A stretch of DNA of 64,000 nucleotides from [Clostridium] citroniae WAL-17108 (GCF_000233455.1 NZ_JH376420.1:2100634-2164633), one strand, 5' to 3'; numbered from the stretch's first letter, positions 17,783 to 26,998 are shown. Notes: generated by a model from the letters alone, not told the origin. A program made the numbers and translations.

Positions 17783-18469
17783 TTACTCTGTAATGGTGTT
17801 GTCCCATGCATTGATAAATGTCCCGATTCCCTGGTTTGTAAATGCATGCTTCATGGTATCCTGATACACGGCCAATCCGGTGGTCACGATGTCGGCTCCG
17901 GCCACCGCGCAGTCCACGATCTGCTTCGGTGTGCGGATAGCTGCGCAGATGATCTGGGTCTTTCCATAAAAGCCGTAGTTCTTATAAATGTCCACAATGT
18001 TCTGTATGTATGCCTTACAGTCCTCTCCGTTGGCTTCCTTCCATCCGATAAACGGGGAGACGAACAGGGAGTTGTTCTTTGCCGGAAGGATGGCCTGGGC
18101 CGGTGAGAATACCAGTGTCACATTGGTGCGGATTCCCTCTGCCTCCAGCTTCCTGGCCGCTGACACGCCCGCCTCGGTTGCCGGGATCTTGATTACGAAG
18201 TTGGAACTGATGGCCGCGATCTTCCTGGCCTCAGTGACCATCACCTCCGCCTCATCCAGATGTGGGTTGATCTCAACAGACACAGGAAAACGCTCATATC
18301 CGTCCAGACTCTCGGATTTGATCCAATCCGCTATTCCCTGGATGGCTGTGAGGAACGGCTTGCCGCTTAACATAATGTGTCTCGGGTTGGTGGTCACACC
18401 ATCAATGCCGAATGTGTTGTACGCATACTGGATCTCATCAAGCTTTGCACTGTCTAAAAAATACTTCAT
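17783..18469 (-). CDS. sftT: transaldolase-family enzyme, probable 6-deoxy-6-sulfofructose transaldolase
   Basis: 228 residues, a short single-barrel transaldolase. The family pattern FLDSAKLDEI, DGVTTNPRHI, the Schiff-base Lys94 in FVIKIPATEAG, and the terminal ADIVTTGLAVYQ are visible. In the known Firmicutes pathway SftT cleaves 6-deoxy-6-sulfofructose, passes the C3 ketol unit to glyceraldehyde phosphate to form fructose 6-phosphate, and leaves 3-sulfolactaldehyde. The assignment rests on the neighbouring sulfoquinovosidase and sulfolactaldehyde reductase; a housekeeping transaldolase would not normally sit in such an operon. It is the first gene, with AGGAGG ten bases upstream and a strong promoter at 18595-18623. 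Confidence 0.88.
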   Translation of the reverse strand: MKYFLDSAKLDEIQYAYNTFGIDGVTTNPRHIMLSGKPFLTAIQGIADWIKSESLDGYERFPVSVEINPHLDEAEVMVTEARKIAAISSNFVIKIPATEAGVSAARKLEAEGIRTNVTLVFSPAQAILPAKNNSLFVSPFIGWKEANGEDCKAYIQNIVDIYKNYGFYGKTQIICAAIRTPKQIVDCAVAGADIVTTGLAVYQDTMKHAFTNQGIGTFINAWDNTITE

Positions 18470-18514
18470 AATCTTACATCCTCCTTATATTTCCTTCTTG
18501 TTTGATTTGTTAAT

Positions 18515-18526
18515 TTGATTAATCAA
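18515..18526. promoter_or_regulatory. 12-bp palindrome in the sft leader (operator candidate)
   Basis: TTGATTAATCAA is a perfect palindrome about 65 bases downstream of the predicted start of transcription and 46 bases before the first codon. It is a candidate binding site for the ROK regulator at the far end of the operon. Confidence 0.5.
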
Positions 18527-18594
18527 TTCTTGTGAAAGAAAGCCGAACAGATAAGCGCTGTATTATTGCCTTTATTCCATCAGCTTGTATCCAA

Positions 18595-18623
18595 ATAATA
18601 TAGTAAATCTTACCAGATGTCAA
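18595..18623 (-). promoter_or_regulatory. sigma-A promoter of the sft operon
   Basis: On the minus strand TTGACA (18618-18623) is followed after exactly 17 bases by TATTAT (18595-18600). The leader is about 120 bases long. No other comparable promoter is seen before the symporter gene, so the cluster is probably one long transcript. Confidence 0.8.
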
Positions 18624-18766
18624 TGGACTTCTTCCGATATTTTTGATTTCGTCATATTGTTTAATTCATTTAATTAATTTTATGCAAAATGACAAGAGTC
18701 TCTATTTGTGGTTGGGATCCTTCTCTCACATGCCCCCGTCTCCCGTTCCGGCGTCAGGACATGAAA

Positions 18767-18791
18767 ATACCGGCGTCATCAACGCCGGTAT
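18767..18791. other. perfect stem-loop upstream of the sft promoter
   Basis: ATACCGGCGT pairs perfectly with ACGCCGGTAT over a five-base loop. On the minus strand a short TATTTT follows, so it could end transcripts arriving from the HAD gene side; an operator role is also possible. Confidence 0.45.
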
Positions 18792-19218
18792 GGGATTTCT
18801 TAAAATTGTTGCTATCTGCCGGTATGCCCGCAGATCACCTCTGATAACGCCCTGCTTATGCTTGGCGCCATGTTTTTTCTATTTTCCACACCATTATAAT
18901 ACCACAAAAACGGCCTAAATACAAGACTTGTAATGGTCTCCCAGGGCTTTGGATATACCTCTGCTGACCGTTGAAGAATGCAACCTGCTGCGGACCCGCT
19001 TCCTATCTTCTTGCGTGGAAGAGATCTGCACATGCATAAAACCCGCGATCCGCTCAGCAGTCAGCCGGATTCCGGGAGCCGGTCCATATTTTGAACAGGC
19101 TGCTTCCGATTATGCTGCGCGGATACGCTTTGGAATTGATTCCGACTGTCTGGAAACAGTGCTCTACGCTTCAAACCAGACCCAATCATTTTCCTAACCC
19201 ATTTTCCGATTCATTTCC

Positions 19219-20091
19219 CTAATCCGTTTCTCCAAACACATACGTTCTGATCGCCCAGGCCACCCCATCCTCCTCATTGGAGAGGGTGCGGTACCGGGCC
19301 GCTTCCAGGATGCACGGCATGGAGTTGGACATGGCAACGGTCCAGCCAAAGTCCTGGGTAAACATAGACAGGTCGTTGTCACTGTCCCCCAGGACCATCA
19401 CGTCCTCCAGCGGGATCTGCTTTCGCCCGGCATAATACTTAAGGGCCAGTCCCTTTTGGGCATTTTTTCCAGTGACCTCGATATTGGTGGGAAAGGAGGA
19501 GGCCACTGCCAGCTCCGCATAGGCCTGGAATTCATCTTTTATCTCCATCACGGTTTCCTCCGCCAGGTCATCGGCACATATTTTATAGACCGACACCTGG
19601 GAAGGGATCTCCGAGGAATGCCTGATAAAGGTGATGGAGTCCATCCGCTCCTCAACCCGTTCCCGAAGCGAAGGCGGCAGCCGGCCGGGATCCGCTATGC
19701 CGCCGTTCCAATGCCTGCACAGTTCGTCCAGCACCGCCTCCCTTTTTGAAGTGCTGTACCATCCGCCGGACGTCATGAATTTCATGGTTGCCCCCTGGCT
19801 TAGAAGCACTGCCTCGGCATCGGCCACATCCTGCCGCGCCATGGGTATTTCCAGCAGCCGTTTTCCTTCCCTGTCATAGACGGCAGCGCCGCTGAGGCAG
19901 ATAAACCCACACTTGATCCCCTTGCTTTCCAGCAGGGCTTTGGCTCCGCCATAATCGCGGCCGCTGCATATTATAAACTCCACTCCATACTCATCCAGAG
20001 CCTGAATGGCCCTGATATTGGCCTCTGAAACATCAGAATGCCGATCCAGGAGCGTGCCATCCATATCGGACGCAATTAAACGTATTCCCAC
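19219..20091 (-). CDS. Cof-type HAD-IIB phosphatase
   Basis: 290 residues. It starts with GTG six bases after GGAGG. The HAD motifs are DMDGTLLD (nucleophile Asp near residue 9), ICSGRDYGGA (motif II), a Lys in NAQKGLALKYYAG (motif III) and MVLGDSDNDLSMF (motif IV). The C2 cap between motifs II and III and the final AWAIRTYVFGE are typical of Cof proteins, which dephosphorylate sugar phosphates, nucleotides or cofactors. The substrate cannot be told. It follows the GNAT gene by 63 bases on the same strand. It is not obviously part of the sft operon, which has its own promoter. Confidence 0.92.
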   Translation of the reverse strand: MGIRLIASDMDGTLLDRHSDVSEANIRAIQALDEYGVEFIICSGRDYGGAKALLESKGIKCGFICLSGAAVYDREGKRLLEIPMARQDVADAEAVLLSQGATMKFMTSGGWYSTSKREAVLDELCRHWNGGIADPGRLPPSLRERVEERMDSITFIRHSSEIPSQVSVYKICADDLAEETVMEIKDEFQAYAELAVASSFPTNIEVTGKNAQKGLALKYYAGRKQIPLEDVMVLGDSDNDLSMFTQDFGWTVAMSNSMPCILEAARYRTLSNEEDGVAWAIRTYVFGETD

Positions 20092-20154
20092 AAAGTTCCT
20101 CCTTCATCATCCCTGCCCCATATGTATTGGGGTGTTTTCTTTCTGTCCAGCTGC

Positions 20155-20697
20155 CTATAACAGCTTTTGATACAGTTCAAACCGATCCAGGCCGTATTTG
20201 CCGTATCCCAGATCCACTGTATCAATATACTGAAAGCCATACTTTCTGTACAGCCTGATCGCCGGCAGATTCTTTTCATATACATCCAGGCGTACGGCCT
20301 TTGCCCCCTCGGCTTCTGCGTGGCTTATGATAAAATCCATCAGCTGCATTCCCACCCCTTTGTTCAGATAATCCGGGTGGACCGCTAGGGTGTACACCAC
20401 CAATATGTCCCGGTAATCCAGGTCCGTATGCCAGTCCGCCTTCTCATATCCCGGTTCAGGCTCACGGCGCAGGATCACAGTCCCCGCAATAGGCCCCGGT
20501 TCCCGGTTCCCGCACTCCCTGACCACATACAGGCACCCTTCCCCGATCCCGCTCTCAGCAGTGTCCCGGGCCGGATAGATACCGCTGATCCATCCGGGAT
20601 AATTAATATGTTTTCCCAAATGCTCATGTAACCTGCCATACAGCTGTTCCAGCTCGTCCGTATCAGCCGCTGTTCCCTTTTCGATCACCGTTGTCAT
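20155..20697 (-). CDS. GNAT-family N-acetyltransferase
   Basis: 180 residues. The acetyl-CoA site is clear: VYTLAVHPDYLNKGVGMQLM (the K-G-V-G loop), then KAVRLDVYEKNLPAIRLYRK and YGFQYIDTVDLGYG. The N-terminal part (LEQLYGRLHEHLGKHINYPG) is typical of the RimI-like GNATs of Firmicutes. GGAGG lies eight bases before the ATG. It may be co-transcribed with the downstream Cof phosphatase. The acceptor is unknown. Confidence 0.85.
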   Translation of the reverse strand: MTTVIEKGTAADTDELEQLYGRLHEHLGKHINYPGWISGIYPARDTAESGIGEGCLYVVRECGNREPGPIAGTVILRREPEPGYEKADWHTDLDYRDILVVYTLAVHPDYLNKGVGMQLMDFIISHAEAEGAKAVRLDVYEKNLPAIRLYRKYGFQYIDTVDLGYGKYGLDRFELYQKLL

Positions 20698-20784
20698 ATG
20701 CTGCTCCTCCGTTTACCCCAATGGGAAATTCACCTTTCCCCTCTCTTCATTATAAACAGTTTTTTACTTTGGCACAATCGTATT

Positions 20785-21303
20785 TTAGGATTGGTTCCTT
20801 CTGTACATCTCCTCCCTTTCCGTTTGTGTCAGCGCCCTCTCCACCAGGGCCGCTATGGCAAACACCGCCAGAAGATTCATTAAAAAGCGGCAAAGGGAAA
20901 ACGCAGCTCCCAGGGAAGATATCTCAAACAGCAAAAGAGGGATCCGTACGCTTGCGCTGGAACACAGGAAAATGAGTACATTGGATATCCTGCCCCCCTT
21001 TTTCAGGAGCATGCCGGCAATGGGCAGCAGTGCGTAAATAGGCACCGCAGTTACAATCCCAATCAGCAGTGAGATGGCCATACCCCTAAGCCCGGAATCC
21101 GTTCCCATGATCTGCATCATTTTTTCTTTCTCCACCCACACGTCCATCAGGCCTACGCACAGAAAAACAGGGATCAGATTCCACAGAAACTGAACCGTCC
21201 CCTTTCCCGTATACACAAGCACATCCTTGGCTCCATCCGGCCGGATCACAATCAATGCAGCGATCAGGGCCGCTGCCAGCCCCCATATCCTCCTGTTCTT
21301 CAT
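20785..21303 (-). CDS. DUF318/UPF0718 permease, second half
   Basis: 172 residues with about four membrane segments. The core MGTDSGLRGMAISLLIGIVT and VPIYALLPIAG repeats the arrangement of the upstream gene, where GTGSGFRGM and VPVLAVFPM occupy the same positions. The family (ArsP-like permeases) normally has both halves in one chain of about 320 residues. Here the two halves are separate genes overlapping by four bases (ATGA), so they probably form a heterodimer. The substrate is unknown; organoarsenicals are exported by ArsP but no arsenic genes are nearby. The C terminus is polar (TQTEREEMYRRNQS). Confidence 0.8.
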   Translation of the reverse strand: MKNRRIWGLAAALIAALIVIRPDGAKDVLVYTGKGTVQFLWNLIPVFLCVGLMDVWVEKEKMMQIMGTDSGLRGMAISLLIGIVTAVPIYALLPIAGMLLKKGGRISNVLIFLCSSASVRIPLLLFEISSLGAAFSLCRFLMNLLAVFAIAALVERALTQTEREEMYRRNQS

Positions 21304-21788
21304 GCCAGGATCACCCCCAATGCCCAGGATGTGATAAATGCGGACACAAAGAAAAAAAGGTTGCGCAAAATAGAAGCCTTCACTCCCAGATACCGTATCT
21401 CCAGTGGAAGCGTGGCAATTCCCACCGTGGTGAGCGTGGAGATAAACACTGCCATCTGGGGAATACCAGCCCCGCTTTCAAGGAGCCGGGAGACCATAGG
21501 AAACACTGCCAGCACCGGTACCAGGGCAACTGCTCCGGTCAAGGCTGACAGGACCATTCCCCTGAAACCGGACCCGGTTCCGATCACGTCCCGGATCATC
21601 CCCGGTGTCACGGCTGTAAATAGAATGCCTGTGATCAAAAGGATGGTGAGAAAATGGGGCAGCACTCCCAGAAACATGCGAAACCCCTTTTTTACTGCCT
21701 GATTTGTCTTTTCCCGGTCCTTACGGAAGGATACGGCCAGACAGGCTGCGGCCGCTCCATATAAAAGCCCTGTAAATGTCAGATTCAT
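21300..21788 (-). CDS. DUF318/UPF0718 permease, first half
   Basis: 162 residues with four to five membrane segments. It carries the family motif GTGSGFRGMVLSALTGAVAL followed by VPVLAVFPMVSRLLESGAGI. It is the partner of the next gene (four-base overlap) and together they make the length of a standard permease. The N terminus has no cleavable signal. It diverges from the PAS gene, and the 204-base gap between them must contain the promoters of both units. Confidence 0.8.
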   Translation of the reverse strand: MNLTFTGLLYGAAAACLAVSFRKDREKTNQAVKKGFRMFLGVLPHFLTILLITGILFTAVTPGMIRDVIGTGSGFRGMVLSALTGAVALVPVLAVFPMVSRLLESGAGIPQMAVFISTLTTVGIATLPLEIRYLGVKASILRNLFFFVSAFITSWALGVILA

Positions 21789-21882
21789 TGATCTACCTCC
21801 TGTTATTTCCTGTTTTGCCCATTATAATTTAAAACCATTAAAAAGTACGTTGCACAGGCAACCAAAGAGGCAAATCACCCTA

Positions 21883-21911
21883 TTGCTTTTATTCCGTTTA
21901 TTAGATATAAT
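21883..21911 (+). promoter_or_regulatory. sigma-A promoter of the PAS-GntR unit
   Basis: TTGCTT (21883-21888) and TATAAT (21906-21911) are separated by 17 bases, 82 bases before the PAS start codon. Confidence 0.65.
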
Positions 21912-21992
21912 ATGATCAAGGTAGATTTTCATATTGTTTGCTAAAGGGATCTATCCATTATTTTTACACCGACAAAGGAGAACAATTCAAAT

Positions 21993-22502
21993 ATGGTACT
22001 TCAGAATAATACATCGATTAACAGTGATCCCAGCAGGTCTGCTGCAGCTCCCACCAACAAATCCAACAAAATAATGGCCGGTACGGACAGCAGTATCATC
22101 AAGTGCATATTGGATGAAGATCTGACCATTCTGGTGGCAAACGCGTCCTTTTATAAGGAGATCGGCTATACCAAGGAGGATTTTCTTTCCAATTTTATGG
22201 GTCTGCGCCAGTATTTAAGCCAACACACCAAGGAATTTGACAAATTAAGGCTTGCGCTGACAGAGGCCGCGGCCAATGGAAGCAAGCATCTTGTCACAGC
22301 CTGCCTTCTGCCAGCAAAGGATGGAAGACTTTTATGGTTCCGTCTGAACATTATGTTAACCGGCGCCACAGCCAACAGCCGTCCCATGTTCTCCGCATCC
22401 CTGTCCGACATCACCGAACAGACGGATGCAGCCGAACCAAGGATGCAGTACCTCCACTGGATGATGGATGAGTATTCACAGGCTGTATGCTCCGCCTATT
22501 GA
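21993..22502 (+). CDS. stand-alone PAS-domain protein
   Basis: 169 residues. After a polar, low-complexity stretch of about 30 residues comes one PAS domain (about 35-150): CILDEDLTILVANASFYKEI, GYTKEDFLS, then KDGRLLWFRLNIMLTG and SASLSDITEQT, the usual end of a PAS fold. No kinase, cyclase or DNA-binding domain follows; the chain stops soon after, and the next gene starts 91 bases later in another frame. It could sense a small ligand and act on the GntR-type protein encoded next. Descent from a longer PAS regulator that lost its output domain is also possible. AAAGGAG lies 12 bases upstream. Confidence 0.7.
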   Translation: MVLQNNTSINSDPSRSAAAPTNKSNKIMAGTDSSIIKCILDEDLTILVANASFYKEIGYTKEDFLSNFMGLRQYLSQHTKEFDKLRLALTEAAANGSKHLVTACLLPAKDGRLLWFRLNIMLTGATANSRPMFSASLSDITEQTDAAEPRMQYLHWMMDEYSQAVCSAY

Positions 22503-22593
22503 CACCGGGCATCTTCCCTGTCTCCTGCTAAAGCATGGATTTCTTACCATGTTTTTTCAGCAACTATAAATACTCATGAAAGGAAGACGTCCC

Positions 22594-24060
22594 ATGTCCA
22601 ATTCCAACAGCAGGGAACGGACCATTTATCGGAGCCTGGCAGGAAAAATACAGCTGGGCTTTTATGATAATGAAACCCGCTTTCCCTCTGCCAAGGAAAT
22701 CGCCAGCCAGTATCAGGTATCCTACTGTCCTGCCCAAAGGGCCCTTAAGATGCTTGAACAGGGTGGCCTTATTAAGCTTTGCCGCGGAAAATCCACTGCG
22801 ATCCTTGACAAACCATACAGGGATTACCTGGAAAGCCCTGTTTTCAAACAACGTGCCCATTCCCTCTTAGATGTGATACGGACCCTGAATTTAATCCTGC
22901 CGGACCTCTGTTTATACGGCATGATCCACGGTGACAGCCGCCACCTGTCCGTACAGCCGGGTGACAGAAACGCTCTCAGCATCCCCGGCAGATATCTCTA
23001 CCAGCAGTTTGAAAATTCCTTTCTGGCCCTTGGAAGCCGGACCGCCCTCAGTCTCTATTATGACATCAGCTCATTTGCCGAAAGCGCCCTGCTGGATATC
23101 CTTTACTCCAAGCTGGGAAGTTCCAAAGCAGATGACCTGATGACGGATGTATCAGCGGAATACGATTACTGCGTCCGGAACAGCAGAACGCTTCCCCCTG
23201 TCCGGATCAGGCAGCGCCTGGAGCATTTAAGCGGTATCTTTTATGGAATCATAGAATCTTACCTGCTGGAAGTCCCCGGTATCACGGCACCGGGTCAGAG
23301 GGAGGTCTTTTCCTGGGCGCCCCGCAAGGGACGCACACGGTACTGCGATACCCTGGCGATCAACATTGTATGTAAAATCAATCAGGGTGTTTATCCTGTT
23401 GGAACGCTTTTGCCAAGCGGGTCAGCGCTGGCAGATATCTACCATGTATCTGAGATCACCATGCGCAGGACCATCCATCTGCTGAACCAGTTGGGAGTGG
23501 TCAAGACCTTGAACGGAATCGGCACGCGGGTCATTTCCGCCAGCGGGCCTGAGCTCCTCTATAAGATCAGGGAACTGATGATGGAAGATCATCTCAGGGG
23601 TTTTCTGGAAGCCCTTCAACTGCTGGCAGTGACCTGCGAGCCTGTTATCATGCATTCATTTCCCTATTTTTCACAGAAGGCTGTGGACAGCATTGCTATG
23701 GCCGCCTCTGTACCGGATACAAAGGAGTCCACTACAGCTGTGCTCAACGCCGTGATGCAGGCAGTGATCCGTTTCTGTCCCCTTATGACCATACGGGACA
23801 TCTACCGCAAGATCACACTGTTTTTGTCAGAGGGAAATGTCCTGCGCCCGGAAGTAACAGGTCCCGGGCCGGTCAGCGGATGGAACATGATCTCCCACAG
23901 GATACAGGAAAGCTGTGCTGCAAAAGACAGTGCATTGCTGGCAGGGACATTCCGGCTTTTGTCTGAGAGAGCCTTTCTGTCAACCAAACAGGCACTTCTT
24001 GAATTAGGGATCAGCCAGGCAGAGGAGGTGGCCGGTGAGACTTTCCTGATTTCCGGTTAA
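22594..24060 (+). CDS. regulator with two GntR-type winged helices
   Basis: 488 residues. The preferred start is the ATG seven bases after AGGAAG; an ATG six codons upstream has no ribosome site. A first GntR winged helix lies at about residues 10-75 ([33 protein letters not shown]). A second is at about 255-320 ([38 protein letters not shown]). Each is followed by a helical region that matches no effector domain I recognise; neither UTRA nor FCD signatures are seen. Duplication of a GntR half followed by divergence would give this layout. The target is unknown; the flanking PAS gene and permease pair are the nearest candidates. Confidence 0.8.
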   Translation: MSNSNSRERTIYRSLAGKIQLGFYDNETRFPSAKEIASQYQVSYCPAQRALKMLEQGGLIKLCRGKSTAILDKPYRDYLESPVFKQRAHSLLDVIRTLNLILPDLCLYGMIHGDSRHLSVQPGDRNALSIPGRYLYQQFENSFLALGSRTALSLYYDISSFAESALLDILYSKLGSSKADDLMTDVSAEYDYCVRNSRTLPPVRIRQRLEHLSGIFYGIIESYLLEVPGITAPGQREVFSWAPRKGRTRYCDTLAINIVCKINQGVYPVGTLLPSGSALADIYHVSEITMRRTIHLLNQLGVVKTLNGIGTRVISASGPELLYKIRELMMEDHLRGFLEALQLLAVTCEPVIMHSFPYFSQKAVDSIAMAASVPDTKESTTAVLNAVMQAVIRFCPLMTIRDIYRKITLFLSEGNVLRPEVTGPGPVSGWNMISHRIQESCAAKDSALLAGTFRLLSERAFLSTKQALLELGISQAEEVAGETFLISG

Positions 24061-24116
24061 GATCCGAAAAACCGCGGATACTATTCCCAAACGATCAGGA
24101 AAAGAGAGGAAGCAAT

Positions 24117-26183
24117 ATGCCCAATCATCTGTACAGCGAAAAATCCCCTTATCTGCTGCAGCACAGCGAAAATCCCGTGGACTGGTATCCCTGGTCCGAC
24201 CAGGCGTTTCTCAAGGCGCAATCAGAAGGAAAACCGGTGTTTTTAAGCATCGGATACTCCACATGCCACTGGTGCCATGTGATGGCACACGAATCCTTTG
24301 AAGACAAAGAAATCGCCCGGATCCTAAATACCCATTTTGTGCCTGTGAAAGTGGACCGGGAGGAACGCCCGGAGATTGACATGGTATATATGTCGGTCTG
24401 CCAGGCCATGACAGGCCGGGGCGGATGGCCCCTTACCATCATCATGACGCCGGATAAAAAACCGTTTTTCGCAGGAACTTACCTGCCGCCCAGGTCCAGG
24501 TATGGGATGACTGGGCTGACGGAACTCCTTGAAAAGGTGTCCGGGCTTTGGGAGACAGACCGGGAACAGCTGCTTCAGATGAGCCGGCAGGTCATGTCCC
24601 TGATCCACGGCAGGGAAGGGAATGGGGCGGATGGGATGGGAACGGCCGGAGATGGGATGGATGGCACGGGAACGGCCGGGGATAGAACGGAAGATTCTGT
24701 ATCATGGGAACTGGCCCATGAAGGATTTAAGGAGCTCAGCGCCATGTTTGACAAAAAACACGGCGGTTTTGGCCGGGCTCCCAAATTCCCTGCTCCCCAT
24801 AACCTTCTGTTCCTAATGATGTACTACGCTGCGCGGGATGAGGATCATGCCATGGACATGGCGGAACAAACGCTGACAGCCATGGCCCGGGGCGGGATCC
24901 ACGATCAGATCGGCGGAGGCTTCTCCCGTTATTCCACGGATGAAGCCTGGCTGGTTCCCCATTTTGAAAAAATGCTGTATGACAATGCCCTGCTGGCCCT
25001 GGCTTACCTGGAAGGATACCGGCTCACGGACAATCCCTATTACAGGCAGATCGCGGAAAGGATCCTGATCTACGTGGAACGGGAATTAAGTGACAGTGAC
25101 GGAGGATTCTACTGTGGTCAGGACGCTGACAGCGAGGGGGTGGAAGGAAAGTTTTATGTATTTTCAAAAGATGAGATCAGACAGATTCTGGATACCCCCC
25201 GGGAATATGATGATTTCTGCCAGTGGTTCGGCATTACGGAAAAGGGGAACTTTGAGGGGAAGAACATTCCCAATCTCCTTCACAACCCCGGCTATAAAGA
25301 TACCTTCCCTTTCATGGGTCCGGTCTGCAAAAAGGTATATGATCACCGTATCAAACGGATGGCTCTTCACAGGGATGATAAGATTTTGACTTCCTGGAAT
25401 TCAATGATGATCACGGCTTATGCAAAAGCCGGTCTGCTGCTGGATCAAAAGGCCTATGAGAAAAAGGCCCGAAACGCTCAGATGTTTGTGGAACAGCATC
25501 TGGTGGATGAAAACCACAGAATGTTTGTGAGATACCGGGACGGCGAACGCGCCTTTCCGGGCAATCTTGACGATTATGCCTACTACTGCCTGGGGCTGCT
25601 GGCACTGTATGAGGCCACACTGGAGGTGGATTACCTGGAACTGGCCCTTAAAAGGGCGGCGCAGATGGCGGACCTGTTCTGGGACAGCCGGCAGGGAGGC
25701 TTTTACTTTTACGGCAGGGATGTCCAGGAACTGATCCATCGGCCAAAGGAGATCTATGACGGAGCTGTTCCCTCCGGAAATTCAGCCGCCGCCCATGTGC
25801 TTCTTGCACTGGCCTCCCTCACGGCAGAACCAAGATGGCAGGAGTTTGCAGACCGGCAGCTGGCATTTCTTGCAGCCGGTGCAAAGGGGTATCCCTCGGC
25901 CCACTGTTTCTCTCTCATGGCGTTTATGAAAGCCCTCTCCATATCCCGGGAGCTGGTGTGTGTATCGGCAGACAACAAGGCGCCGGATGAGCTTTTTGAT
26001 TATATGAGGAGGCAGAAAAAAACGCCTATCTCCATTCTGTTTAAGTGCCCCGGGAATGAGGATCGCCTGTCCCGGATCGCTCCGTTTACAAACGCTTATC
26101 CTATTCCCGGGCAGGGAGTTCTTTACTATCTGTGTGAGAACCACACATGCGGCGTTCCCGCATCCACCCTGCCCGTATCATAA
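24117..26183 (+). CDS. DUF255 thioredoxin-fold / (alpha/alpha)6-barrel protein (YyaL, SSP411 family)
   Basis: 688 residues, the usual family length. The N terminus has the family start [20 protein letters not shown] and the thioredoxin-like motif [14 protein letters not shown], then [14 protein letters not shown] and [12 protein letters not shown]. The C-terminal two thirds resemble six-hairpin glycosidase or epimerase barrels ([34 protein letters not shown]). The function is unsettled. An unusual Gly/Asp/Met-rich insert (about 167-192), encoded by GGGATGG/ACGGCCGG DNA repeats, lies between the two parts. The stop codon falls in the first unit of a tandem repeat. GAGAGGAAG precedes the start. 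It is probably co-transcribed with the GntR gene 56 bases upstream. Confidence 0.9.
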   Translation: MPNHLYSEKSPYLLQHSENPVDWYPWSDQAFLKAQSEGKPVFLSIGYSTCHWCHVMAHESFEDKEIARILNTHFVPVKVDREERPEIDMVYMSVCQAMTGRGGWPLTIIMTPDKKPFFAGTYLPPRSRYGMTGLTELLEKVSGLWETDREQLLQMSRQVMSLIHGREGNGADGMGTAGDGMDGTGTAGDRTEDSVSWELAHEGFKELSAMFDKKHGGFGRAPKFPAPHNLLFLMMYYAARDEDHAMDMAEQTLTAMARGGIHDQIGGGFSRYSTDEAWLVPHFEKMLYDNALLALAYLEGYRLTDNPYYRQIAERILIYVERELSDSDGGFYCGQDADSEGVEGKFYVFSKDEIRQILDTPREYDDFCQWFGITEKGNFEGKNIPNLLHNPGYKDTFPFMGPVCKKVYDHRIKRMALHRDDKILTSWNSMMITAYAKAGLLLDQKAYEKKARNAQMFVEQHLVDENHRMFVRYRDGERAFPGNLDDYAYYCLGLLALYEATLEVDYLELALKRAAQMADLFWDSRQGGFYFYGRDVQELIHRPKEIYDGAVPSGNSAAAHVLLALASLTAEPRWQEFADRQLAFLAAGAKGYPSAHCFSLMAFMKALSISRELVCVSADNKAPDELFDYMRRQKKTPISILFKCPGNEDRLSRIAPFTNAYPIPGQGVLYYLCENHTCGVPASTLPVS

Positions 26184-26257
26184 TGCGCGGCGCCTGTCTC
26201 TGCCCGTATCATAATGCGCGGCCCGTCCCTGCCCGTATCATATTGCGCGGCCCGTCC
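26169..26257. repeat. three tandem copies of a 29-31-bp unit at a convergent gene junction
   Basis: Units start at 26169, 26200 and 26229 and share CTGCCCGTATCATAATGCGC (the last has one change, TAATGC to TATTGC). The first covers the 3' end and stop codon of the DUF255 gene; the last ends four bases before the PHP gene stop. There are no spacers, so this is not a CRISPR. It probably arose by slippage duplication of the gene's end. Confidence 0.9.
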
Positions 26258-26260
26258 GGC

Positions 26261-26998
26261 TCAGGCTTCCAGGCAGCGCCTCTTTCTTCTCCGGGCCAAA
26301 AGGTCCAGGAATCTCTCTGTTGAAGTATTGGCCACCAGTTCCTCCGGGAAATCCACCTCCCGGAGTACCTGGGGCGCCTGGTCAAACAGGCCCACCGCAC
26401 CCGCATAGTGGGCGTCCGTACCCATGGAAACAGGGACCTGGTACTGTTTGCACAGCTTAAGCATGGTCTTCATATTCTCCCTGGTATTCAGGCGGTAAAA
26501 TGCTGTCTTTACAGAGGAGTTGTTGATTTCCAGCAATACCCCCTGCTCTTTTGCCTTTTTTACAAGACGTTCAAAATCCACCGGGATGTATCCGTCCTCC
26601 GGATGCCCGATGATATCCACATATGGATTTTCCATGGCCTTTAAATAGGCCTGTGTGTTTTCCTCCATGGTCCCGGCTTTTGTGCAGGCAGTGTGGAAGC
26701 TGGCAATGCACAGGTCCTGCCGCTTAAGGATCTCCTCATCCAGATCCACATTTCCCTCAAAGTCCAGTATGTTCAGCTCCACCCCATAAAGCATACGGAC
26801 ACCGTACATTTCCCCGGGCAGCACATGATAGTTCATAAAATGCAGCTTATGGCTGGAATCCGCCAGGGCCGGGCCGTGGTCCGTGATGGCCAAAAGCTCC
26901 AGTTTCCTGTCCGCCGCCGCCCTGGCCATCTCCGCCACTGTGGAGTAGGCGTGGGCGCTGGCAATGGTGTGGGTGTGGGTATCTAAAACCAATCTCAT
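26261..26998 (-). CDS. PHP-domain phosphatase (YcdX type)
   Basis: 245 residues, the full length of YcdX-like PHP phosphatases. Metal ligands: DTHTHT (HxH), AITDHGPAL (D-H), GVELNI (Glu), IASFHTAC (His), IGHPEDG (His) and MGTDAHYAG (D-x-H) for a trinuclear zinc or manganese site. It hydrolyses phosphomonoesters in vitro; the biological substrate is not established. It is the last gene of a six-gene minus-strand unit that begins with the PhnDCEE importer, 40 bases after the calcineurin-like gene, so a role in processing an imported phospho-compound is plausible. GGAGG is present. Confidence 0.9.
   Translation of the reverse strand: MRLVLDTHTHTIASAHAYSTVAEMARAAADRKLELLAITDHGPALADSSHKLHFMNYHVLPGEMYGVRMLYGVELNILDFEGNVDLDEEILKRQDLCIASFHTACTKAGTMEENTQAYLKAMENPYVDIIGHPEDGYIPVDFERLVKKAKEQGVLLEINNSSVKTAFYRLNTRENMKTMLKLCKQYQVPVSMGTDAHYAGAVGLFDQAPQVLREVDFPEELVANTSTERFLDLLARRRKRRCLEA

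Larger units (their letters stand above)
18470..19218. other. 749-base intergenic region upstream of the sft operon
   Basis: It holds the sft leader, an AT-rich palindrome and promoter (18515-18623), a perfect 10-bp stem-loop (18767-18791), and a TATAAT near 18893. A weak 82-codon plus-strand reading frame (18949-19197) has a TTG start and no good ribosome site. No convincing gene is seen. Confidence 0.5.

Noticed and set aside
18949..19197. 82-codon plus-strand frame upstream of the HAD gene
   Set aside because: TTG start, no good ribosome site, no family resemblance, and the frame runs to the end of a convergent gene. Kept only as a note.
26169..26257. CRISPR array
   Set aside because: Units are directly adjacent with no spacers and no cas genes.
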